Shown here piece by piece: positions 26,790-35,358 of a stretch of DNA of 64,000 bases. The DNA is from Lachnospiraceae bacterium. Its GTDB lineage: Bacteria > Bacillota > Clostridia > Lachnospirales > Lachnospiraceae. Every line of letters begins with the position of its first letter. The stretch's first letter is position 1. A program made the position numbers and the translations under genes. The notes below the pieces were generated by a model, which saw only the letters and a list, made by a program, of their open reading frames with translations, was not told where the DNA came from and did no database searches. Where the stretch lies: assembly GCA_902363555.1 (NCBI GenBank), contig CABJAM010000012.1:1-64000 (forward strand), given 5' to 3'.

Positions 26790-27866
26790 ATGAAATATGC
26801 GTTGATAGGCTGTGGGCGTATAGCCACAAACCATGTAAAAGCTGTGTTGGATAATCAATTAGAGCTTGTTGCTATGTGTGATATCGTTGTGGAGAACATT
26901 GAGCGCTTGCTTGAGAAGTACAACCTCGAAAAAGAAAGAAAAATAAAGAGGTATACGGATTACAAAATTATGATTAGCGAGAATCCTGATTTGGATTTGA
27001 TTGGGATTGCTACACCCAGCGGTATTCATGCAGAGATTGCTTTGTATTGTATTGAGAACAGTATCAATGTTATTATAGAAAAGCCGATGGCAATGAATAT
27101 GACGGATGCAGAAAAAATTGTCAGAAAAAGTGCGGAAAAAGGTGTTGCTGTGTGTGCCTGTCACCAGAACAGATTTAATATAGCCGTTCAAAAAGCTCAT
27201 AAGGCACTTGAAGCAGGTCGTTTTGGGAGACTGTCCCATGGAAGTATTCATGTACGCTGGAATCGAAATGCGGATTACTATACTCAGGCTTCCTGGCGTG
27301 GAACGTGGGCAGATGATGGCGGCTGTTTGATGAATCAATGTATCCATGGTATTGATCTGCTTCGCTGGATGATGGGGGATGATGTGGATACTGTTTATGG
27401 GTTGATTCGTCAACAACAGCATCCCTATCTCGAAACTGAAGATGTTGGAATGGCGGTCGTTTCATTTAAAAATGGTGCGATAGCTACGATAGAAGGAACA
27501 ACAAATGTATATCCGAAGAATCTGGAAGAAACACTTTATTTATTTGGTGAGAAAGGCACTGTTAAGATTGGCGGAAAATCTACGAATACACTGGATGTAT
27601 GGGATTTTGTTGATGAGACTGAATTAGATAAGGACAACAGAGGCTTGGAGGAACAGACCAGTAATGTTTATGGTAATGGGCATACTAGTTTGTATGCAGA
27701 TGTAATTGATGCAATTAAAAAACATCGTAAACCATATATTGATGCAATTGCAGGAAGAAATGCATTGGAAATGGTTCTTGCTATTTATAAAAGCATGAAA
27801 ACCGACCTCCCAGTTAAATTACCATTAGAGGAGTTTGCAAGTATAGATATGGATGGAATATTTTAA
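26790..27866 (+). CDS. Gfo/Idh/MocA oxidoreductase, WbpB/WlbA type
   Basis: 358 residues. The N-terminal Rossmann motif is ALIGCGRIATNH; the family lysine lies in IIEKPMAMN and the active-site region is CHQNRFN, which is characteristic of WlbA/WbpB. GGCLMNQCIHGIDLLRWMMG supplies the catalytic His. Family members oxidise the C3 hydroxyl of UDP-GlcNAc-uronic acid. It lies between the WbpA-like gene and the acyltransferase gene. Confidence 0.9.
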   Translation: MKYALIGCGRIATNHVKAVLDNQLELVAMCDIVVENIERLLEKYNLEKERKIKRYTDYKIMISENPDLDLIGIATPSGIHAEIALYCIENSINVIIEKPMAMNMTDAEKIVRKSAEKGVAVCACHQNRFNIAVQKAHKALEAGRFGRLSHGSIHVRWNRNADYYTQASWRGTWADDGGCLMNQCIHGIDLLRWMMGDDVDTVYGLIRQQQHPYLETEDVGMAVVSFKNGAIATIEGTTNVYPKNLEETLYLFGEKGTVKIGGKSTNTLDVWDFVDETELDKDNRGLEEQTSNVYGNGHTSLYADVIDAIKKHRKPYIDAIAGRNALEMVLAIYKSMKTDLPVKLPLEEFASIDMDGIF

Positions 27867-27882
27867 TAATTAGGAGAAGATT

Positions 27883-29190
27883 ATGATAAGAGTTGGGGAT
27901 TTTTATATAAGTAAGAAAGTTGTACTGGATGAGACAGTGAGAGCGATTGCAGCAGTTTCCGGAGATATAAACCCAGTTCATTTAGATGATGCATATGCCC
28001 AAAACACAATATTTGGAGGCCGTATTGCACATGGGTTGTTTTGCTTAAATGAGATATCAATGATTTTAGGCAATTATCTGCCTGGTCCGGGTTCCATTTT
28101 ATTATCGCAGGAATTTAAATATATTAAACCAGTTTTTATTGGCGATAAAATTGAAACAAAAGTGATAGTAGATAAAATAATAGAAGATAAAGATATCTAT
28201 ATATTAAATACGATTTGTTTTAATCAAAATGGACAAATTGTCTTGTCTGGAACAAGCAAGATTATGAGGAAAAATAAAAGAATGAAACTTTCTGATTTTA
28301 TGAATGTTATAGATGGCGTATTAATTAACGATGGCGAGTTTGAAACCTTAGAATACTGTACTGCATATTGTGAAAAGGGTTTTCTTACATTTTTGGAGGA
28401 TTTAAAATATTTAAATAAAATTAATGGTAATGTAAAGTGCATTATCACAACTAAAAATGCGGTGGATAAACTTCCAGAATATATACAGGGTATTGTCGTA
28501 GCAGAAGAACCAAAAAAATGTTTTGTTGAGCTTCATAACTATTTGGCTAATAATAATGCCTATTGCAACCCCCAATTTAAAACTATTATTGGTGAGAATT
28601 GTAATATTAGCCCATTAGCCTGTATTGCTGAAGAAAATGTAGTCATTGGAAATAATGTATATATAGCCCCTTTTACTGTGATAAAAGAGAATGTTTCTAT
28701 TGGAAATAACTGTAATATTTATGAAAATTGTGTAATTGGTGGAAAAAGCTTTAACTTTGTAAAAACTAAAGATGGCAGAATGATTGGAATGGCCGATTTA
28801 GGCCGCGTTGTGATCGAGGATAACGTAGATATATGTTCTTTTTGTCATGTGGCGGGATGTCCACTGCCGACGGATGTCACCAAATTAGAAGAAAATGTAA
28901 AGCTTGACGCAATGGTACATATCGGCCATGGCACTAAAATAGGGGAGAGGACGGAAATACCGGCTGGCGCTCAGATTGCAGGAAATTGTATCATTGGCAA
29001 GGATGTGTGGATCGGAGTGAATGCGACGATAGCTAATCGGTTACATATTGAAGATAAAGGGCGTGTATCATTGGGGGCAGTAGTAACAAAAAATGTAGAA
29101 GCTGGACAAACTGTCACTGGAAATTTTGCAGTAGACCATTCTAGATTTATTAAGGAATTGAAAATTGCAAATAGTAACGCCTATCAGTAA
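27883..29190 (+). CDS. MaoC-like hot-dog domain fused to an LpxD-like hexapeptide acyltransferase
   Basis: 435 residues. Residues 1-130 form a MaoC/R-hydratase hot-dog domain with the active-site pattern SGDINPVHLDD and GGRIAHGLF. A middle region (about 135-230) resembles the substrate-binding domain of LpxD. From about 240 on there are left-handed helix hexapeptide repeats (GENCNISPLACIAEENVVIG) with the catalytic-type histidine in HIGHGTKIGE. LpxD moves 3-hydroxyacyl chains to a sugar amine in Gram-negative lipid A synthesis. Here the fusion follows WbpA- and WbpB-like genes, suggesting a 3-hydroxyacyl amide on a 3-amino sugar, with the MaoC part making or selecting the acyl thioester. The fusion is seen; the reaction is inferred. 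Confidence 0.8.
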   Translation: MIRVGDFYISKKVVLDETVRAIAAVSGDINPVHLDDAYAQNTIFGGRIAHGLFCLNEISMILGNYLPGPGSILLSQEFKYIKPVFIGDKIETKVIVDKIIEDKDIYILNTICFNQNGQIVLSGTSKIMRKNKRMKLSDFMNVIDGVLINDGEFETLEYCTAYCEKGFLTFLEDLKYLNKINGNVKCIITTKNAVDKLPEYIQGIVVAEEPKKCFVELHNYLANNNAYCNPQFKTIIGENCNISPLACIAEENVVIGNNVYIAPFTVIKENVSIGNNCNIYENCVIGGKSFNFVKTKDGRMIGMADLGRVVIEDNVDICSFCHVAGCPLPTDVTKLEENVKLDAMVHIGHGTKIGERTEIPAGAQIAGNCIIGKDVWIGVNATIANRLHIEDKGRVSLGAVVTKNVEAGQTVTGNFAVDHSRFIKELKIANSNAYQ

Positions 29191-29229
29191 ATTTAATCTA
29201 GAATACAAAAGAAACGGGAGGTTAAAACG

Positions 29230-29385
29230 AAGTTTAGAGATTCAAAAAAGTAGTATCAAGTATTAAAAACGGAGATCGATAAAGCAATTTCAAACGTAAT
29301 CCATACTTCCCATTTTCTTTCGTAATCTCACGTACAAGAATTTGAGATAAAGCTTGCAGAATATGGTAAGGCTGCATATGGCGAG
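29230..29385 (+). pseudogene. Decayed N-terminal fragment of a second DegT-type aminotransferase
   Basis: In one frame from 29230 the DNA reads KFRDSKK, stop, YQVLKTEIDKAISNVI, then a second stop, then VQEFEIKLAEY. This lines up with the first 45 residues of the intact aminotransferase at 29471 (QFRDLKAQYQVLKPEID and ELEEKLAAY). Two in-frame stops and loss of everything downstream make it a remnant. Bases 29386-29470 show nothing else but the ribosome site of the next gene. Confidence 0.75.
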
Positions 29386-29470
29386 AATCCTCTGAACGTG
29401 TATGGATTTCGTAGGTAGGTTCAGAGACAAAGAAAAGCTATTCCAAGAATGAATCCATGGAGGAAATGAT

Positions 29471-30595
29471 ATGCAATTTAGAGATTTAAAGGCACAATAT
29501 CAGGTTTTAAAACCAGAAATCGATGCAGGAATTCAGGCGGTGATTGAAAGTTCGGCTTTCATATTAGGGAAAGCTGTAATGGAACTGGAAGAGAAGCTGG
29601 CTGCATATATTGGGTGTAAACATTGCATAACCTGCGGTAATGGAACGGATGCCCTACAGCTTGCACTTATGGTCTTGGATATCGGTTCTGGTGATGCAGT
29701 TTTTACATCAGACTTTACATATTTTGCATCCGCAGGAACAAGCTCCATTCTTGGAGCCACGCCAATTTTTGTGGATATTAATCTGGATACGTTTAATATG
29801 GATCCTGCTGCATTGGAAGTACAGATCAAACGGGTCCTTGTTGATGGTAAGCTTACTCCAAAGGTTATCATTCCGGTTGACCTTTTTGGACAGCCTGCTG
29901 ATTACGATAGAATCCTACCAATCGCTAAGAAATACGGGCTTAAGGTTCTTGAAGATGGAGCACAGGGCTTTGGAGGGAACATCAGAGGAAAGATGGCGTG
30001 TTCTTTTGGCGACATCTCCACGACTTCTTTCTTCCCGGCTAAACCACTGGGGTGTTACGGAGATGGTGGTGCAGTTTTCACTGATGATGATGAAATTGAT
30101 GCGAGACTGAGAAGTTTAAGAGCACAGGGGAAGAGTTCCATAGATAAATACGATAACCGTGAGATTGGAATAAACAGTCGCCTTGATACTCTCCAGGCAG
30201 CGATTCTCCTTCCAAAACTCAAAGCTTTTATGGAATATGAGATAGATAGTGTTAATCGTGTTGCAGATTGGTATATGGATAGATTGAGGGATTACTTTGT
30301 TACCCCTACCGTGCTAGACGGTTTCCTTTCTTCATGGGCACAATATACGATTTTGCTTGATGGCAAAGAAGCACGTGATGCTATGCGCAGTAAACTGAAG
30401 GACAAGGGTATTCCTTCTATGATCTATTATCCGCGTGGACTGCATCAGCAAGATGCTTTCAAGTGGATGGGATTGGATAATTCGATGTATCCAAATACTA
30501 TCGAAGCTACAATGCGTTGCTTGAGCCTCCCGATGCATCCATATCTAAAAGAAGATGAGGTTAATACGATTTGTGAAGCATTACTGGAATGGTAG
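29471..30595 (+). CDS. DegT/DnrJ/EryC1 sugar aminotransferase, WbpE/WlbC type
   Basis: 374 residues. CGNGTDALQLAL binds PLP phosphate, VLEDGAQGFGG holds the ring-stacking aspartate, and the PLP lysine is in SFFPAKPLGCYGDGGA. RLDTLQAAIL is the subunit-contact motif. WbpE/WlbC move an amino group from glutamate to the C3 ketone of UDP-3-keto-GlcNAc-uronic acid, completing the steps begun by the genes at 25420 and 26790. AGGAAATGAT precedes the ATG. Confidence 0.9.
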   Translation: MQFRDLKAQYQVLKPEIDAGIQAVIESSAFILGKAVMELEEKLAAYIGCKHCITCGNGTDALQLALMVLDIGSGDAVFTSDFTYFASAGTSSILGATPIFVDINLDTFNMDPAALEVQIKRVLVDGKLTPKVIIPVDLFGQPADYDRILPIAKKYGLKVLEDGAQGFGGNIRGKMACSFGDISTTSFFPAKPLGCYGDGGAVFTDDDEIDARLRSLRAQGKSSIDKYDNREIGINSRLDTLQAAILLPKLKAFMEYEIDSVNRVADWYMDRLRDYFVTPTVLDGFLSSWAQYTILLDGKEARDAMRSKLKDKGIPSMIYYPRGLHQQDAFKWMGLDNSMYPNTIEATMRCLSLPMHPYLKEDEVNTICEALLEW

Positions 30596-30659
30596 ATAAG
30601 AACATACGGTGTAAACATTCATAGGCACTGCCTCTACTAATACATCAGCTTAATGTAAC

Positions 30660-30992
30660 GAAATTCACGGCTGACCTTGTTATAGAGATAAAGAAGATAT
30701 ACGATATCGTTATTAAAGCAGGTACGTTCCCTGTATCTAATATAAAGACAGTGAGGCTGTTAAAGTGGTTGAAAACAGTCCGCGTGATATTAACATTGCC
30801 TTTATGAATGAAATTGCAATTAGATAAATGATTGCTTGATTGTTGCGGTTGTACACAATGAGTATCGCTCCATGTCCATGATACCGTTGAAAGAGTTGTT
30901 TAAAAGTAAACTGAATGATGAGAAAAAATGTTAAATCCTTGTATCGCATGGATAAGCTGAAGGCTTCTGGTATGTGGTTCTGGAGGCTGTAA
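30660..30992 (+). pseudogene. Decayed C-terminal part of a second nucleotide-sugar dehydrogenase
   Basis: Three frames carry consecutive pieces of a TviB/WecC-like enzyme. EIKKIYDIVIKAGTFPVSN starts at 30685. EAVKVVENSPRDINIAFMNE starts at 30753 in another frame. DCLIVAVVHNEYRSM starts at 30830 in the third frame, and the typical tail WFWRL ends at the stop 30990-30992. At least two frameshifts and an internal deletion are needed. With the DegT fragment, it suggests that an older sugar pathway was replaced. Confidence 0.75.
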
Positions 30993-31026
30993 GTTACTTA
31001 ACGATAATAACTGATATAGGAAAGTG

Positions 31027-32319
31027 ATGATTGTTATGCCGATGAGACTAAAGAATAAGATTAAAGACTTATATAATAAAGGTGCTTTGCACATTACTGT
31101 TGGAACATTTGTCACAAAATTTGTTGCTTTTTTTGGCTCGATCGTTGTTGTTAGACTTTTGAGTAAAACCGATTATGGATTAATGAGTTATGTTGAAAAC
31201 ATATATAGTTATGCTTTGATATTTGCAGGCTTAGGACTTTCAAATGGGATATTAAGATTTTTGGTTATAGTAGAGGATGAGCAGGATAAAAAAAGTATAT
31301 TCAATTATATCATAAAAAGAGGAGGTATAATAAACATTTTTATAGCCTTGCTAATGTGCATCTTAAGCGTAATAATAAAATTTCCCGAAAGTTATTCTGA
31401 AGCTAAGTTTCTTATACCCGTTGTTGCTTTACTGTTGCCATTTCAAGACTTGTTAAACGAAGGGCTTTACACGATTAGATCGTTCTTCAAAAATAAATTG
31501 TATGCATATTTAGCGTTTGCCTCATCAGTGGTGCTAATTGGTGGTAGAATCGTTGGTGCAGTTATAAATGGTGTTAACGGTGTACTATGGTCAAGAGTAA
31601 TCATTAATTTCTTATTTGCTATTTTGATTTTTTTGTTTGCTCGTTCTTGGTTATTTAGTAAAGGCCCCGCCTTATCGCTGCCAAGAGAAAAAAAGCGTGA
31701 AATTAATATATATTCTTTACAGTATATGATAACGAATGGCTTTTGGGCGATATTTATGCTAAATGATACTTTTTTGTTAGGCTTGTTGTTGAATGATCCT
31801 GTTGGATTGGCAGATTATAAGGTGGCTTATGTTCTTCCCGGAAATATTTCTATATTTGCTGCTGCAATAGCTATATTTGTAGGTCCATATTTTGCTAAAA
31901 ATGAAAAAAATTATGAATGGGTAAGAAGAAACTATAAAAAAGTATGTATCGTAAGCGCGGGCATTATGGGTACTGCTGTGATTTTAATTGCTGCTTTTTC
32001 AAGACCACTTATTGAATTAATGTTTGGTGAACAGTATTTGAATATTATTCCATTGATGCGTGTGTTGTTGCTTGCTGCTTTTTTTAATTCAGGTTTGCGA
32101 TTTACAACAGCGAATTTGCTTGCATCGATGGGAGAAGTTAAGTATAATATGATAATTTCTGGAATTGGAATAGCAATTCAAACAATACTGGATTTTATGC
32201 TTATTCCTCACTTTGGCGTTATGGCAGTAGCTGTTTCAAATTGTTTTATTTACTTCTTTATGGCAATAGCGTTATTTTTTGTTTTTTTTAAAAAATACTA
32301 TCATCGCAGAGTTGATTAG
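31027..32319 (+). CDS. Wzx-type polysaccharide flippase
   Basis: 430 residues with about 12 predicted membrane segments, starting with a basic amphipathic stretch and TVGTFVTKFVAFFGSIVVVR, typical of the MVF/MATE-like polysaccharide exporter superfamily. It would flip lipid-linked repeat units across the membrane for the Wzy-like polymerase. ATG 31027 follows AGGAAA closely; GTG 31024 is also possible. Confidence 0.85.
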   Translation: MIVMPMRLKNKIKDLYNKGALHITVGTFVTKFVAFFGSIVVVRLLSKTDYGLMSYVENIYSYALIFAGLGLSNGILRFLVIVEDEQDKKSIFNYIIKRGGIINIFIALLMCILSVIIKFPESYSEAKFLIPVVALLLPFQDLLNEGLYTIRSFFKNKLYAYLAFASSVVLIGGRIVGAVINGVNGVLWSRVIINFLFAILIFLFARSWLFSKGPALSLPREKKREINIYSLQYMITNGFWAIFMLNDTFLLGLLLNDPVGLADYKVAYVLPGNISIFAAAIAIFVGPYFAKNEKNYEWVRRNYKKVCIVSAGIMGTAVILIAAFSRPLIELMFGEQYLNIIPLMRVLLLAAFFNSGLRFTTANLLASMGEVKYNMIISGIGIAIQTILDFMLIPHFGVMAVAVSNCFIYFFMAIALFFVFFKKYYHRRVD

Positions 32320-32355
32320 TTGCAGTTTCTCAATATTATTTATGAGGTGTATAAA

Positions 32356-33000
32356 ATGATACAATCTAAAGCTGATTTAAAAAGATATATAGAATGTGAT
32401 CTCAAATCACTTGGTAGCTATCCATTGTCAATTAAAACAAGAGTGGGAGGGGTACTGTTCCCTTATCAGAGATGGAAATTGCAGATCAAATTAAGAAAAC
32501 TTGAATATTATACATTTAAATTCAGGCGTGGGAAGATCCAGCGGATTATTCTTATAGTAATGCGTAAGAGATATGAAACTTATTGCCTTAAACTTGGTTG
32601 TGAATTGCTGCCGGGGGTTTTCGGCCCTGGTTTGTGTATTAACCATTCACAGGATGTGATAGTAAACGGGTTTACTAGAGTTGGCTCTAACTGCCGTATT
32701 AACGCAGGCGTAAATATTGGAAGTTTCGGAAAATTTACTTCTTCAAAAAATATAAACACTGATGAAAAAGAAATTGAAAATAATGCACCTGTTATTGGGG
32801 ATAATGTCTATATAGGTCCAGGAGCTAAGATATTTGGAGCTATTTCAATTGGAAATAATGTAGCTATAGGAGCAAATGCTGTTGTTTTGAAGGATGTTCC
32901 GGACAATGCAACCATAGTAGGTGTTCCAGGGAATATATTACCCAATAAAGGTTCTCTTGATATGGTGATTTATGGAGATAGAACGAAGAGTCCATACTAA
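32356..33000 (+). CDS. Hexapeptide-repeat acetyltransferase, serine acetyltransferase-like
   Basis: About 214 residues. A helical N-terminal part precedes a left-handed beta helix with GPGLCINHSQDVIVNG, CRINAGVNIGSF and IGDNVYIGPGAKIFG; the tail AIGANAVVLKDVPDNATIVG matches CysE/EpsH-like enzymes. In this position it probably acetylates a sugar of the polymer. ATG 32356 (GAGGTG upstream) is chosen over the frame start at 32320. It is the last gene of the locus; a terminator follows. Confidence 0.82.
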   Translation: MIQSKADLKRYIECDLKSLGSYPLSIKTRVGGVLFPYQRWKLQIKLRKLEYYTFKFRRGKIQRIILIVMRKRYETYCLKLGCELLPGVFGPGLCINHSQDVIVNGFTRVGSNCRINAGVNIGSFGKFTSSKNINTDEKEIENNAPVIGDNVYIGPGAKIFGAISIGNNVAIGANAVVLKDVPDNATIVGVPGNILPNKGSLDMVIYGDRTKSPY

Positions 33001-33026
33001 GTAGCAAATTGTTTTCTTCACTCACG

Positions 33027-33085
33027 AAAAAAGCAGATCCAGTAAAGAGCAATGAAATATTTGCTTTACCGGTACTGCTTTTTTG
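33027..33085. terminator. Terminator of the polysaccharide operon
   Basis: AAAAAAGCAG (33027-33036) pairs with CTGCTTTTTT (33075-33084), with further pairing of GTAAAG and CTTTAC inside. It ends the operon and could stop transcription from either side. Confidence 0.8.
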
Positions 33086-33432
33086 GATATGATAAGGTTG
33101 TTACCTAAAAACGTAAGCAGGTAATGTAAATGCTCCATAGCCACTCTGTGTCAACCTTTTTGCGTGATTTTTTAAAAATTTTGGAGCTGTACAAAATATC
33201 ATTGAACTGTTTATGAAATGTGCTGAAGATCAAATTTTTTTCCAGCGTTATCCACAGCTGAAAAAACTGTTCATACGTTAAAACCTTCTTTGTGGACAGC
33301 TTTTAGTGCATGCCTTTCCATTTCAACGCAGCTAAGCCTTTTCGGCCTTTTTTACAGGTGATCTCCACCATGTCGACGCAAATACGTATATTCTTTCCAC
33401 CATCAAAATGGCAGGGCCTCTTTTCTGCCTGC

Positions 33433-33460
33433 TTGCTTTTTGGGCGTTTTATGGTAAAAT
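33433..33460 (+). promoter_or_regulatory. Candidate promoter of the JetA-like remnant
   Basis: TTGCTT (33433-33438) and TAAAAT (33455-33460) are 16 bp apart, 70 bp before the ATG at 33530. In the rest of 33086-33529 I see no gene, only short AT-rich hairpins and a lone TTATCCACA. Confidence 0.45.
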
Positions 33461-33529
33461 TCTAATTCTTAAGAGAAAACTATCAGAAAAACACAGTTGA
33501 ATAACTAAAGCAAAACAGAAGGTGAATAA

Positions 33530-34136
33530 ATGAACTACCTTGAACCCATCGAAGAGACGGCCTATTTATCCGTTCCCAACGCTTCCCATTATCGTAAAAA
33601 CATGCGTCTTTTCTATCGTGCATATGAAAAGATACATTTTCAGCTATATAAAGAAGATTTTTTGGGATTACTCAGTGAAGAGCCGGAATTTGCTTCAAAT
33701 ACGATGGAGCTGTTGAAGGCGGATTTGAATGCACTTGTAAAACGGAAAAATCTTACGCCGATTCAGGACCCGGAAAAGGTCTATACAATTGCAGATTATA
33801 AAAATAAGCAGTATCGTTACACATTGTCAAAATATGCGGTGGAAATCGAACGACTGACGGTGCGTCTTGAAAATCTTTTTCCTGGAATCCGGAAATTTGT
33901 TCGTGCGTCTGGAACGTAGCATGGAAGAATCGGAGGAGGTTAATGGTAAAAGTTTGAAGGGTATTTATGAAGGAATATCTCAGGAGCTTTTGGAGGCCAA
34001 AAGCCTGACACAGCTTGGAGCAATCGAACATCCTGAGCTGATGAAAACGGCGGAGCATTTAAAGAAGGAGAAAAGGGCGGCATATCAGGAGAATCTGCTG
34101 GACCAGCTGCTTGGGGATATGCTGGGGCCGGAGTAA
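33530..34136 (+). pseudogene. Frameshifted remnant of a TIGR02677 (Wadjet JetA-like) gene
   Basis: The first 129 codons read AYLSVPNASHYRKNMRLFYR, LVKRKNLTPIQDPEKVYTI and YAVEIERLTVRLENLF, the pattern I know from TIGR02677/DUF2397 proteins, the JetA subunit of type II Wadjet anti-plasmid systems. At the T run near 33871-33876 the frame breaks. The continuation is in another frame, FLESGNLFVRLERSMEE, and runs to the stop at 34134-34136. The full family protein is several hundred residues, so the C-terminal half is missing or replaced. No JetB, JetC or JetD genes lie nearby. Family name from memory. Confidence 0.6.
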
Positions 34137-34313
34137 TATGGGGAGACTTTATTTGGGAAAATTAATCTTTGAGATTCGTTGATTTGTTTTATAAGGAAAC
34201 TATTTAATCTTGGGGAGGCGGGGGAAGGTAGAAGTCTGTAAAGTTAATATAGCTGAGATTGAAAAAATACAAAAAAATTATATATATTTTGTCACGTTTT
34301 TGCTCAAACCTCC

Positions 34314-34332
34314 GTTTACATATATAGTAAAC
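34314..34332. promoter_or_regulatory. Candidate operator before the HTH-like gene
   Basis: GTTTAC (34314-34319) and GTAAAC (34327-34332) form a perfect inverted repeat with a 7-bp spacer, ending a few bases before the ribosome site AGGAGG of the gene at 34350. Autoregulation by the HTH-like product is possible. Confidence 0.4.
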
Positions 34333-34349
34333 AAAAGGAGGTTATAATA

Positions 34350-35180
34350 ATGGAAAGGTTAACTTACAACGAAGTCATTTACGAGACATTTGCAGGAATG
34401 TGCAGGATTCTAAAGAAGAAGGAAGGTGTTATGAACAAGTCGATCGCTATTGACATGGGTATGGATTTTGCCATATTCAGTAAGCTGCTCAGCGGGAAAC
34501 GCGGGATCAGCGATAAGTACCGGGATAAAATATTTAATTTCTTTAATGCGGATGTATATGAACGCTATGCAGAGGATTTAAAATTACATATCTGTGGTGT
34601 ATTATGTCTTTCGGATTCCAGTATTGCCTATAAGAAAATTACGACAAAGTCATATCCGGAATTACTGAATTACCTGTTCTATGATTACAATGTGGAAGAC
34701 CTGACCATAGAGGACGATATTCGGGCAATGTTTATTTTCTATGTTAAGAAATTCTTTGCTGAAATATTAGATGCACATTCAGATGAATGTGGCGGTTATG
34801 AGATTGTTGTGGACGATACGATCCATGAATTGGAAAAGAAGCTTGGTTTGCCGGAAAATTTTATTATTGAGATCGGATGCTTTGTCGATGGCCGGTGGGA
34901 GAAGAAAATATATATTCTTATATGCCCTCAAACGTGGAATAAAGGGCGGGAAATTGTGAAAAGTCCGGACGCTGTGGAACAGGCGGAATACTATATGGCA
35001 GTTTATTTGAAAGACGGCTATACGGAGAGCCTGCTGTCTATGAACGGCATAAACGATGAAAAGGAAGCGACCGCTGAGTTTGAAACATTTCGGGCAGGGA
35101 GCCTGTGTCGAAAAGCCCGGCAGCTTGCAGAGATGATTTTCAAAAAAGTATGTGAGAATAATGTGGATGGGGAAGATTAA
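34350..35180 (+). CDS. Hypothetical protein with HTH-like N-terminus
   Basis: 276 residues; family not recognised. Residues 28-68 (MNKSIAIDMGMDFAIFSKLL then SGKRGISDKYRDKIFNFF) look like a helix-turn-helix that reads as a divergent XRE-like unit. The rest is acidic, with a helical middle and a C-terminal part containing EIGCFVDGRWEKKIYILI and many charged residues. A strong AGGAGG precedes the ATG and a terminator follows, so it is a single-gene unit. A perfect inverted repeat lies just upstream. It sits in the accessory stretch between the Wadjet remnant and the HTH-dehydrogenase gene. Confidence 0.6.
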   Translation: MERLTYNEVIYETFAGMCRILKKKEGVMNKSIAIDMGMDFAIFSKLLSGKRGISDKYRDKIFNFFNADVYERYAEDLKLHICGVLCLSDSSIAYKKITTKSYPELLNYLFYDYNVEDLTIEDDIRAMFIFYVKKFFAEILDAHSDECGGYEIVVDDTIHELEKKLGLPENFIIEIGCFVDGRWEKKIYILICPQTWNKGREIVKSPDAVEQAEYYMAVYLKDGYTESLLSMNGINDEKEATAEFETFRAGSLCRKARQLAEMIFKKVCENNVDGED

Positions 35181-35216
35181 AGGCCTCGAAGAATCAGGGC
35201 GGTGGTAATTTACGGT

Positions 35217-35262
35217 TCCGGTCGGACTTTTTTGTGTAGATAAAAAGTCTGACCGGATTTAA
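35217..35262. terminator. Convergent bidirectional terminator
   Basis: TCCGGTCGGACTTTTTT (35217-35233) pairs with AAAAAGTCTGACCGGA (35242-35257) with one internal mismatch, followed by TTT. It lies between the convergent genes at 34350 and 35359 and likely serves both. Confidence 0.85.
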
Positions 35263-35358
35263 TTGTGTCACAGTAAAAAAATAAAGGGGGGAGTCGGTTA
35301 ATACCAGTAATAAGTACAGTTTTATTTATTATTCGATTTTGGTCATGTGATAATCCTC

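Noticed and set aside
33248..33256. TTATCCACA, identical to a DnaA box
   Set aside because: A single copy with no second box or AT-rich unwinding element and no replication genes nearby; chance match.
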